A stretch of DNA of 64,000 bases, taken from NCBI GenBank assembly GCA_020723765.1, contig DYIF01000003.1:62001-126000 (forward strand), given 5' to 3'. Below are positions 30,234 through 38,239 of this stretch, piece by piece; within the stretch, counting starts at the first letter, position 1; each line of letters starts with the position of its first letter. The stretch comes from Elusimicrobium minutum (GTDB taxonomy: Bacteria > Elusimicrobiota > Elusimicrobia > Elusimicrobiales > UBA9959). Below the pieces are notes generated by a model, which saw only the letters and a program-made list of their open reading frames with translations, searched no databases and was not told the DNA's origin. Made by a program: the position numbers and the translations under genes.

Positions 30234-30664
30234 TTAAGAACATTGGTTTTCGCTATGGTATCTAAAACCCCGTTTATAAAATCCGGTCCTTTTTCTTCGT
30301 TCGGAGAATACATTTTCGATATTTCCACCGCTTCGTCTATAACTATCGGCACCTGATTTTTAAGATATACCATTTCCGCCGTAGCCATTCTTAATATGGC
30401 TTTGTCTATTGGAAATATGCCGTCAAAATCCCATTTCTTGCTTGCCGTTCTTATTATTTCGTCTATTTCTTTGATGTGTTCTACGGTGATTAAAAAAAGA
30501 TTTTTATAAAAATCCATAGTCGAAGGGTCTTTCATTATCCCGATGTTTTCGGTGTTTTGAACATAGGTATTCAAGATTTCTTCCGAAGGTATTTTTCCTA
30601 TATCGTAAAGATATAAGGAGATAAAACAGTTAATCCGCGCCATTCTTCTTTTTCCCATGTTCAT
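30230..30664 (-). CDS. nusB: Transcription antitermination protein NusB
   Basis: DKAILRMATAEMVYLKNQVPIVIDEAVEISKMYSPNEEKGPDFINGVLDTIAK. Confidence 0.92.
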   Translation of the reverse strand: MNMGKRRMARINCFISLYLYDIGKIPSEEILNTYVQNTENIGIMKDPSTMDFYKNLFLITVEHIKEIDEIIRTASKKWDFDGIFPIDKAILRMATAEMVYLKNQVPIVIDEAVEISKMYSPNEEKGPDFINGVLDTIAKTNVLK

Positions 30665-30726
30665 AAAATTACCTCTTTAAAATTAAAGAACCTTTATAAT
30701 AATATTATATCAATTTGTGAGTTTTT

Positions 30727-31416
30727 TCAGTTTAAAATTATTTCGGTCGATATTATATAATCCAATTTCGGGAAATAGGATTTAAGATACGAGTTTCCTT
30801 CGGTTTGTATTTTAGACTGAGAAGGCCCGTTGCCGTAAGGTTCTCCCTCTCCGTAATCGGAATATAAATTATCGACTACATCCATCCCTTCTATAACTTT
30901 TGCAAAAGGCGAAAATCCCATGGAATCTAACCTTTGGTTGTCTTTAAAGTTTATAAAAAGCTGAGTAGTTCTGGTATTTGGGCCGGCTGTCGCGAAGGAT
31001 ATGGTTCCTCTTGAATTGGATAATTTAACCGGATCGTCGTCGATTACGGCTTCTCTCCATTTTGAGGATATATTCGGGTCTTTGTTTATTCCAAATTGAG
31101 TAACAAACCCTTTTATCACCCTGAAAAAAGCGGCTTCGTTATAAAAACCGTTTTTAACAAGGTTATAAAATCTGTCCGCTCCTTTAGGAGCCCATTCTCT
31201 TTTAACTTCCACCAGAAAATCTCCTTTTGTGGTTTTGAACCTTACCTTAAAATTTTCGGGCGCGGTTTCGTTTAATAAATTCGGATTTGAAAGTTTATCC
31301 ATATTTACTCCTTTTTCGGTTGTTTGAGCGGAGATCTTATTATCCTTTTTATCTAAATTTTTGTCCGCGCAGGATATAACCGAGAGTATCAACAAAAAGG
31401 ATATAAGTTTTTTCAT
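30727..31416 (-). CDS. Peptidyl-prolyl isomerase (cyclophilin), predicted lipoprotein
   Basis: Lipobox-like LLILSVISCADKN; cyclophilin motifs FFRVIKGFVTQFG, FFINF-type TQLFINFKDN. Confidence 0.88.
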   Translation of the reverse strand: MKKLISFLLILSVISCADKNLDKKDNKISAQTTEKGVNMDKLSNPNLLNETAPENFKVRFKTTKGDFLVEVKREWAPKGADRFYNLVKNGFYNEAAFFRVIKGFVTQFGINKDPNISSKWREAVIDDDPVKLSNSRGTISFATAGPNTRTTQLFINFKDNQRLDSMGFSPFAKVIEGMDVVDNLYSDYGEGEPYGNGPSQSKIQTEGNSYLKSYFPKLDYIISTEIILN

Positions 31417-31417
31417 T

Positions 31418-32623
31418 TTATTTTTTCTCCGCGATAAAAGAACCTATGCAAGCGTAAAAAGAAGCGGCTTTTAAAAGATGATCGACCGGCATTTGTTCGT
31501 TTATGCTGTGAGCGTATATTTCGTTCGAAGGGCCAAATCCGATCGTAGGTATCTTCAGCCTTCCGCAGCTTGCGACTCCGTTTGTGGAAAAAACCCACTT
31601 ATCGACTATCGGTTTTTTGCCTAAGGAAACAAAAGCTGCTTTTATCGCGGCTTGAACCAGGGGATGCTCTTCTTTCATAACCCATGTGGGAAAATATTTT
31701 TCCTGGCTTACTTTTAATCCCGTCCAGCTTTTCGCCTCGTAATAAAGCATTTCGACTTTCGCCCGATATTTTTTGACGGAAGGAAGATTTTGTATTTGAC
31801 TTATCGCAAGTTTTTTATCTTCTCCGACGGTGAGTCTCCTATCTAAATAAATCGTGGCTTCGTCTGGAACTGCGTTTAAAGACGGGGTTTTGCATTCCAT
31901 ATATGTTACCGCGACGGTTCCTTTGCCTAAAAATTTATCGTTTTTCAATCTTTCGTTTAATTCGGTAATTTCTTGAACTATATGAGACATCTTAAATACG
32001 GCGTTATCGCCTCTTTCCGGAGCGGAAGCATGGCAGGATTTTCCTTTCACTACCACTTTTATTTCCATTCTTCCTCGGTGTCCTCTGTAAACCGAAAGAT
32101 TTGTCGGTTCGGTTAAAACCACATAATCCGGTTTTATCTTTTCTTTTTGTATTATGTGAAGGAGCGGAAGTCCGTCGCAGTCTTCTTCCTGAACCGAACC
32201 TACGGCTATGTACGTATAATCTTTTGCAAGTCCTAGTTCCTTTATTATTTTCCCGGCATAAACCATTGAAACCATCGATAATTTTTGGTCCGTAGCCCCT
32301 CTTCCGTATATGGTATTATTTTTAAATACTCCTTTAAAAGGATCTATTTTCCACGCTTTCGGGTCCCCCACTCCAACTGTATCTATATGAGCGTCTATCA
32401 TTATTTTCTTTTTACCATTTCCTATAAATCCAAGTATGTTTCCCATTTTGTCTATTTTGACTTTGTCGAATTTGCATTTAATCATCTCTTTTTTTATTAA
32501 ATCTACAAGTTTTCCTTCCTGGCAAGAAAAACTCGGAGTTTTAACCATGTTTACGGCGAAATTAACCATGTCTTTTTCGTATTTTTTTACCAATTCTTTA
32601 ATTTCTTTTTCTTTATTAATCAT
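31418..32623 (-). CDS. M20 peptidase, YgeY-like (selenium/purine-metabolism-linked hydrolase)
   Basis: IMIDAHIDTVGVGD, YGRGATDQKLSMVSMVYAGKIIKEL, RGHRGRMEIKVVVKGKSCHASAPERGDNAV. Confidence 0.8.
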   Translation of the reverse strand: MINKEKEIKELVKKYEKDMVNFAVNMVKTPSFSCQEGKLVDLIKKEMIKCKFDKVKIDKMGNILGFIGNGKKKIMIDAHIDTVGVGDPKAWKIDPFKGVFKNNTIYGRGATDQKLSMVSMVYAGKIIKELGLAKDYTYIAVGSVQEEDCDGLPLLHIIQKEKIKPDYVVLTEPTNLSVYRGHRGRMEIKVVVKGKSCHASAPERGDNAVFKMSHIVQEITELNERLKNDKFLGKGTVAVTYMECKTPSLNAVPDEATIYLDRRLTVGEDKKLAISQIQNLPSVKKYRAKVEMLYYEAKSWTGLKVSQEKYFPTWVMKEEHPLVQAAIKAAFVSLGKKPIVDKWVFSTNGVASCGRLKIPTIGFGPSNEIYAHSINEQMPVDHLLKAASFYACIGSFIAEKK

Positions 32624-32663
32624 ATGATCTCCTTTTTTACATTATACCAATTTATTAAACAAA

Positions 32664-33371
32664 TCATCGGTTTGATTTAATCTTTATTTTTCTAACCGAA
32701 GGAATATATATGGTCGTTCTATCGTCTATTTCTTTTATTTCGTCTTTGAAAGAAGAAATATTGTGAGATTTTATCCGCTCTTTTTCAAAAACCGTATTTA
32801 TTTTAATCGTATAAAACTTATGATCTGGTTTGTACAATCTTGTTAACGTTTTGATTTTTTTGTTATCAATATTTTTAATAAGATTCGGATTGAATATTAT
32901 TATATCGTTATATGGATTCAACCTGTTTTCTACGGGATAGGTATAAATTACGTAGGTGTTTTCTCCTTTGAGTTTTCTGCATATCAGATCTATAACATAA
33001 TCCAGAGAAGATACGCTCGGTATGGTTTTTATGTTAAATTTTTTTTTCAATATTTCGTATAGCGATTGATTTCTTTTATTGAGATACAAAGGATTGCCGT
33101 GAGTAAGATAAAGTATGGTATCGAACTTTTTAAATAGCCTGTTTATTTTATCGAATATGTAATTCACCGATTTTTCTATATCGGTCGAAAGATGTTTGTT
33201 TATAGAAAAAGTATTTTTGTTTATTTTTTTAAAATACGCAAGGTCGACTTCGTTTAAAGCGTCGGATATCACTATGTCGGCTTTTTTGAATATTTTTAAA
33301 ACTTCGATCGATATGTCCGAGAGGTTCATTCCTATCGAGCCCATATATATCGTTTTTTTGTCTTTAAACAT
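32664..33371 (-). CDS. Tetrapyrrole-methylase-fold SAM-dependent methyltransferase (copy 1)
   Basis: IYMGSIGMNLSDISIEVLKIFKKADIVISDALN and TILYLTHGNPLYLNKR...IPSVSSLDYVIDLI match TP-methylase fold landmarks. Confidence 0.72.
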   Translation of the reverse strand: MFKDKKTIYMGSIGMNLSDISIEVLKIFKKADIVISDALNEVDLAYFKKINKNTFSINKHLSTDIEKSVNYIFDKINRLFKKFDTILYLTHGNPLYLNKRNQSLYEILKKKFNIKTIPSVSSLDYVIDLICRKLKGENTYVIYTYPVENRLNPYNDIIIFNPNLIKNIDNKKIKTLTRLYKPDHKFYTIKINTVFEKERIKSHNISSFKDEIKEIDDRTTIYIPSVRKIKIKSNR

Positions 33372-33387
33372 ATTATTATTATATAAT
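33358..33387 (+). promoter_or_regulatory. Candidate promoter for U32 pair: TTGTCT - 18 - TATAAT, -10 ends 8 nt before ATG
   Basis: ttgtct at 33358-33363, tataat at 33382-33387, ATG at 33396. Confidence 0.45.
33378..33383 (-). promoter_or_regulatory. Candidate -10 (TATAAT) for copy-1 methyltransferase, 6 nt before its ATG
   Basis: attata on + strand at 33378-33383; minus-strand ATG at 33371. No clear -35. Confidence 0.35.
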
Positions 33388-33395
33388 AATTGTTA

Positions 33396-34325
33396 ATGAA
33401 ATTACTTTCCTGCATAACTTCGTTAAACGAGATAATTCCCATTAAAAAAGCCGGAGCCGACGAGGTTTATTTCGCTTATGAAAAAGTATATAATTACGGC
33501 AATTCAAAATCTCTTAAAAACTTATCGGAAGTAAAAAAAGCAGTAAATATTTCTCATAAAGCCGGTATGAAGGCTTTTTTGGCGGCTAACGATATAATGT
33601 TTGATACTCAAAATCATAAAGCGATTAAAGAAATTAAATCCATAGTTTCGATGGGTATCGACGGAATAATAGTTTCGAGCGTTGGGCTTCTTTTAAAACT
33701 TAAAAAATTAAATATAAAAGTTCCTATTCATTTAAGTTCTTTAAATCCTGTTTTTAACATAGAAACCGCGAGAATTTTTTCCAAATTTAACATATCGAGA
33801 ATTATTTTACCAAACCAAATCTCAGCTTACGAATCTAAAGATATAATAAATTTTTGTCGTGAGAAGAAAATAGAGACCGAAGTCTTTTATTTTCGATATT
33901 TCGGTTGTCCATATATAAACGGATATTGTTATCTGCACGGAGACAGATATTTTGATTTGACTTCCGAAGAGGCATGCCTTTGCAAGATAGACGAAAGAAG
34001 AAATAATGTTAATGTTAAGGTTTTAAATTATGGAAATAACAACTCAATAGTTGCAAAAGTAAGGAAAAGAGTGCGAGAGAGATTTTCCAAAGGAGGACCG
34101 CCGAGAATTATGACAGCCGCAGAGTTTTTCGATTTTTATCGCCTTGGAGTTACTCATGTAAAATACGGAACCAGAACCGACGATACCAGAACTAAAATTA
34201 TAAACGTATATAATATCAAAAAAGCTATCGATTATATGATGAATGTTTCATCGATGTGCGATTATGATGAAGCTAAAAAAAGATTTGTAAAATATGCGAT
34301 TGGGAATTCTGGAGTTATTAAATGA
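33396..34325 (+). CDS. U32 family protein, UbiU-like (pair A, first subunit)
   Basis: KKAGADEVYFAYEK..., FRYFGCPYINGYCYLHGDRYF...EEACLCKID; C-term FFDFYRLGVTHVKYGTRTDD. Confidence 0.75.
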   Translation: MKLLSCITSLNEIIPIKKAGADEVYFAYEKVYNYGNSKSLKNLSEVKKAVNISHKAGMKAFLAANDIMFDTQNHKAIKEIKSIVSMGIDGIIVSSVGLLLKLKKLNIKVPIHLSSLNPVFNIETARIFSKFNISRIILPNQISAYESKDIINFCREKKIETEVFYFRYFGCPYINGYCYLHGDRYFDLTSEEACLCKIDERRNNVNVKVLNYGNNNSIVAKVRKRVRERFSKGGPPRIMTAAEFFDFYRLGVTHVKYGTRTDDTRTKIINVYNIKKAIDYMMNVSSMCDYDEAKKRFVKYAIGNSGVIK

Positions 34326-35113
34326 AGCTCAAAGGAATAAAAAACGCCATTAAACTTAAACATAATCATCTTAAATCTTTTTCGTTCGACTTAAAAGATT
34401 ATGAATTTTTGTATACCGGAAGCGAATTTTGTGAAAACCTGCTTGAGGTTTATCTCGACGTCATAGATATTCTAAAAAATTTTGATAATAAAATATGTTT
34501 TTTAACTCCTCCCGTAAGTTATAAAGGAATAGAGTTATGTTTTAAAATTTTCAAGTGGCTTAAGGATAATAAAAAAAACGAAGAAATAGAAATTACCGCA
34601 AACGATTTCGGAACGATAAATGTCGCCAGAGAAGTATTTGGGAAGAAGATAAAGATAAACTTTGGAAGACATATTACAAAGCATTTTTTTTCGACGGATA
34701 AAACTTCTATCAGAGCCAACTCTTTAGATTGTCTTGTTTTTGCAAATAAAATGAATATAGAAAGGTTTGAGATATCGAGTTTCGATACGGTTCCTTCTCA
34801 TAATTTCGATATATTTAAGAAAAATAGAGTGAGGTTCTTTTTTTCCGTTTTTTATCCGTATGTGAATTTGACTATGTCGAGAAATTGTCTTTTGGGGATG
34901 CCAGATAATTCTCCTTCTTCTACGATTAAAAACATTCCCTGCTCAAAGGAGTGCGTTAGCGGGGATTATTGCGTAACAAACAATAAAACAAGAACCGATT
35001 TGATAGCGAGCGAAAATTCTTTGTTTGTAAAGAATACGTCGGATATTTTTTTAAGCTGGAAAGTTTTTAAAAGCATTCGAGCCGACAGGGCGGTTTACTG
35101 CCCTTTTCTTTGA
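34322..35113 (+). CDS. U32 family protein, UbiV-like (pair A, second subunit)
   Basis: FLYTGSEFCENL; VNLTMSRNCLLGM...IPCSKECVSGDYC cysteine arrangement. Confidence 0.7.
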   Translation: MKLKGIKNAIKLKHNHLKSFSFDLKDYEFLYTGSEFCENLLEVYLDVIDILKNFDNKICFLTPPVSYKGIELCFKIFKWLKDNKKNEEIEITANDFGTINVAREVFGKKIKINFGRHITKHFFSTDKTSIRANSLDCLVFANKMNIERFEISSFDTVPSHNFDIFKKNRVRFFFSVFYPYVNLTMSRNCLLGMPDNSPSSTIKNIPCSKECVSGDYCVTNNKTRTDLIASENSLFVKNTSDIFLSWKVFKSIRADRAVYCPFL

Positions 35114-35745
35114 TTAAGAATATGATATACTATTCGCTTGATTTTCCTTTTATTTTTTATTTGGGGATCGTATAAAAAATAAGCGTTTGAATTTAAAAAA
35201 ATATTTTTCGATATGGCTGATTTCATTTTTATATATCGATCCGCGCAAGGGCAGTTGCCTTCCGCTTTAAAAGCGCAGTTTCGAGTGTGGGTAAGATAAG
35301 AAAAAGGAATATGAAGGTTTATTTTAGTCAGATTTTTAATTATGCCGGGCTCTGTCGTGTTATCTATTTCGTAAGCCTCTATGTTTTCGAATATTTTTTT
35401 AAGTTTTCCCCATCCGATAGATTTGGATAGATTTGAAATCAAAACCCTTCCGATATTTATCTTCTTTTTTGTTTTGTTTTTGGTCAAAAAATAAAAAAGC
35501 CCCATATCGTTGACGGTTATTTCTTTTACCGAAGTCGTTTCTAAAATTTTTATTATATTTTTGAAACAATTATCCGTTATTATCGGTGTCAAAAGAACGA
35601 TATTTTTATGTGTTATCTTTTTAATATGTTCGAGTTTCGGTATTTTAAATTGGCAAAACTCTGAGCCTATATATAAAAAATCGTATTTTTTATAATCGAT
35701 ATTATTAAAATCGTTTTCCGGTACTATAACGGCTTTTTCAATCAT
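35095..35745 (-). CDS. U32 family protein, UbiV-like (pair B, second subunit)
   Basis: FLYIGSEFCQFKI; LTHTRNCAFKAEGNCPCADRYIKM. Confidence 0.68.
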   Translation of the reverse strand: MIEKAVIVPENDFNNIDYKKYDFLYIGSEFCQFKIPKLEHIKKITHKNIVLLTPIITDNCFKNIIKILETTSVKEITVNDMGLFYFLTKNKTKKKINIGRVLISNLSKSIGWGKLKKIFENIEAYEIDNTTEPGIIKNLTKINLHIPFSYLTHTRNCAFKAEGNCPCADRYIKMKSAISKNIFLNSNAYFLYDPQIKNKRKIKRIVYHILNQRKGQ

Positions 35746-36568
35746 ATATGTTAAAATATTTTTTCAGACAAGAATAAAAAACCTTTTTCGACGGATTTTT
35801 TTCCATTATGGATATCAGCGTTTTTATTTTTTTTAGTATTTTTATTTTTTCTTCGGTTGTCCCGTCTCTTGCCGTTTTTATATAATTCGCGCCTAACTTG
35901 TAATAATTGTATATCGTTTCAAATCTTTTTTTTGCGGATGGATGGGCCATTTTAATTTTTTGCTTCCCCGACATAAAAACATAACTGCAATTGGTCTTTT
36001 TTCTTATTATTCCGTCGAAATCGTGATACAAGCATGCCCCGTCTATGTTTGAGCAGTAGACGTCTGGAAAATAAAATATTTCGTATTCTATGTCTTTAAT
36101 TTTCTTGATAAAAAACTGTTCTTCGGGTTTAAGGTGCTGAGGTATTACCAATCTCTTTAGTCCGGTCAGTTCTTTATAGAATTTTAAAGAATTTGAATTA
36201 AAAACCAAAGCCGTGGAACTCAGTATTATTTCCGTTTTATTTTTGAAATGTTCTGCTAAATTGATATCCCTTAATATTATGCCGGATAGCCCTTTCTTAA
36301 TAAGTTTTTCTATAATCTCGACCGCCTTTGATGTTTCGGTTTTGTCGTATGTTTCGTTGGCCGCTATATAGATTTTCTTTCTTTGGCTTTGAGCCGTTTT
36401 TATCAATTTTTCCGCTTCGTCCGTATCTTTTATGTTTAAGAATGAATACCATTTTCTATGGTTTTCCACTTCTTTTAAACCGAAATAGAACTCGTCAGAA
36501 ATAGAAGAGAGTATTTCGCATTCTTTTATATTATTTACTCCGGATACGATTTTCATCCTATTTTTCAA
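35738..36568 (-). CDS. U32 family protein, UbiU-like (pair B, first subunit)
   Basis: SSISDEFYFGLKEV..., YFPDVYCSNIDGACLYHDFDGIIRKKTNCSYVF; TIYNYYKLGANYIKTARDG matches pair A C-term. Confidence 0.7.
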   Translation of the reverse strand: MKNRMKIVSGVNNIKECEILSSISDEFYFGLKEVENHRKWYSFLNIKDTDEAEKLIKTAQSQRKKIYIAANETYDKTETSKAVEIIEKLIKKGLSGIILRDINLAEHFKNKTEIILSSTALVFNSNSLKFYKELTGLKRLVIPQHLKPEEQFFIKKIKDIEYEIFYFPDVYCSNIDGACLYHDFDGIIRKKTNCSYVFMSGKQKIKMAHPSAKKRFETIYNYYKLGANYIKTARDGTTEEKIKILKKIKTLISIMEKNPSKKVFYSCLKKYFNIYD

Positions 36569-37577
36569 ACTCCTTCATAGTTTCGAGAAAACTTAGTTTC
36601 GATTTTCTGATATATTCTTTATTCTTATAGTTTTCCCAGAATTGTTTGGCTTTTTTTATAACCGGCTTTATTTCGTCGCTTCCGTATATTTCCAAGTATT
36701 TTTTTTCTATTCCGGGGCAGTATTTATAGTATATGCATTTTTTGCATTGAGGCGTTTTTATCCTGTGTTTATACGAGATTTCAAGCGATTTTTCTTCGGG
36801 TGTTCCAGGATGTATGCATTCGGATTCGTCAAATCCCGAAAGATATAGGTCTAAAACCTTGTTTTCGTATTCTTTTAAAAAGCAAGCGGGAAGATGTTCG
36901 TAGAAAAAAGGGTACCCTCCTTTTTTTAAAAGATTATTCGAGGCTTTTTTCATATATTTTACAGTCTTTGAAATTTTTACTTTGATTTTTTCAGTATTTT
37001 TATCGGCATTTCCCAGATAGTTTAAATATTGTATTACTATAAGTTTTAGTCCCATTTTGTAGTAATATTCTACATAATTTTCTATTTTTGAATAGTTTGT
37101 TTTAGTCACTAAAAATATTGACGACAAAGGTATTTTCAATTTTTGAATATTTTTTAGAGCTTTTATTATTTGCGAATATGATCCTTTTAATCCGGTTAAA
37201 AATTCGAATTCTTCTTTCCTGTAATCGGGGAGATTTAAGGCCAAAAAATCGGCTCCTATTTTTTTAACTTTTAACGCGAATTCGTAATCCGAAAATTTTA
37301 GGCCGTTGGTAAATATGTGTATTTTAAATCCAAGCTTTTTGCACAAAGCCAATACTTTAAAAAAGTCTTTATGAACGGTAGGCTCTCCTCCAAGCAATGT
37401 AATATAATTAAATCCGTTTTTTTTAGCCTTATAAACAGATTTGGATATCGTATTAAAATCTATTTCTTCTACCTTAGTTTTCAGATTGTCTTTGGCGAAA
37501 CAATATACGCAATTTCTGTTGCATCTTTGGGTCATATATATTTCAAATCTTTTAAAATCTATATTTTGATTTGTCAT
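36558..37577 (-). CDS. Radical SAM protein (Cx2Cx5CxG C-terminal subfamily)
   Basis: CNRNCVYCFAK; TLLGGEPTVHKDF; C-term CKKCIYYKYCPGIEKKYLEIYGSDEIKPV. Confidence 0.88.
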   Translation of the reverse strand: MTNQNIDFKRFEIYMTQRCNRNCVYCFAKDNLKTKVEEIDFNTISKSVYKAKKNGFNYITLLGGEPTVHKDFFKVLALCKKLGFKIHIFTNGLKFSDYEFALKVKKIGADFLALNLPDYRKEEFEFLTGLKGSYSQIIKALKNIQKLKIPLSSIFLVTKTNYSKIENYVEYYYKMGLKLIVIQYLNYLGNADKNTEKIKVKISKTVKYMKKASNNLLKKGGYPFFYEHLPACFLKEYENKVLDLYLSGFDESECIHPGTPEEKSLEISYKHRIKTPQCKKCIYYKYCPGIEKKYLEIYGSDEIKPVIKKAKQFWENYKNKEYIRKSKLSFLETMKEFEK

Positions 37578-38239
37578 TTTTTTGCGAAGGGTATAAAAAT
37601 TGTCGCCATATTTTTTATTGTTTTTATTTTGGTTTCAAAATTGTTTGTTTTTGTTTTTATTATTTTCGTGTCTTGGCATGAAAAGTCTTTTATTATTACT
37701 ATATATATCGGGTGGTCGTCGGAATAGCTTTTTTTGAAAGTCAGTAAAAATTGTTTAAGCAGGGAATCGTCTTCTTTTAGGGCTTCGGCTCCGAAAATTA
37801 TCGTATCCGTTTCCGGGTACAATTTTATCTTTTTTTTGTCCTTATTTAAAGATATCACGGTTAGGTCTCTGGGAATTAGGTTTAATTCGTTAAATATGTC
37901 GATTATAATATCGAAGGAAGATACCGCCGGAAGCGTGATTGTTTTTACGTTTTTCAGTTGGTTTTTTATAAGATAGGTTATCGAGTTTAGAAAACAAGGA
38001 TTTCCGTAAGTCAAAAAGGCTATCTTTTCATATTTTTTAAATAGTTTTTTTATTAAAGTAAGTTGTTGTTCTGGATTTAAATCTCTAACCGATTTTATTT
38101 TTATCCTTGCAGAAAGAATTATATCTTTGTCGATGCTCGGGGATATTACGACTTCCGCTTTTTCTAAAACTTCCGAAGTTTCGGCCGTAATATGTTTTAA
38201 GGTTATGCCGTAACCGCATATAAATAGCGTTTTTTTCAT
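37574..38239 (-). CDS. Tetrapyrrole-methylase-fold SAM-dependent methyltransferase (copy 2)
   Basis: FICGYGITLKHITAETSEVLEKAEVVISPS; IAFLTYGNPCFLNSITYLI...TLPAVSSFDIIIDIFNELNLIPRD. Confidence 0.72.
   Translation of the reverse strand: MKKTLFICGYGITLKHITAETSEVLEKAEVVISPSIDKDIILSARIKIKSVRDLNPEQQLTLIKKLFKKYEKIAFLTYGNPCFLNSITYLIKNQLKNVKTITLPAVSSFDIIIDIFNELNLIPRDLTVISLNKDKKKIKLYPETDTIIFGAEALKEDDSLLKQFLLTFKKSYSDDHPIYIVIIKDFSCQDTKIIKTKTNNFETKIKTIKNMATIFIPFAKK

Noticed and set aside
35095-35113. Terminator or regulatory element in the convergent U32 overlap
   Set aside because: Only a short gggcggtttactgccc inverted repeat within coding sequence; insufficient evidence.
33396-36568. Secreted collagenase-type peptidases (historic U32 label)
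   Set aside because: No signal peptides; the Cys layout matches Fe-S U32 hydroxylase-type proteins rather than proteases.
32664-38239. Cobalamin or siroheme biosynthesis locus based on TP-methylase fold genes
   Set aside because: No hem, cob or cbi genes in the window; the genes are coupled to radical SAM and U32 genes instead.
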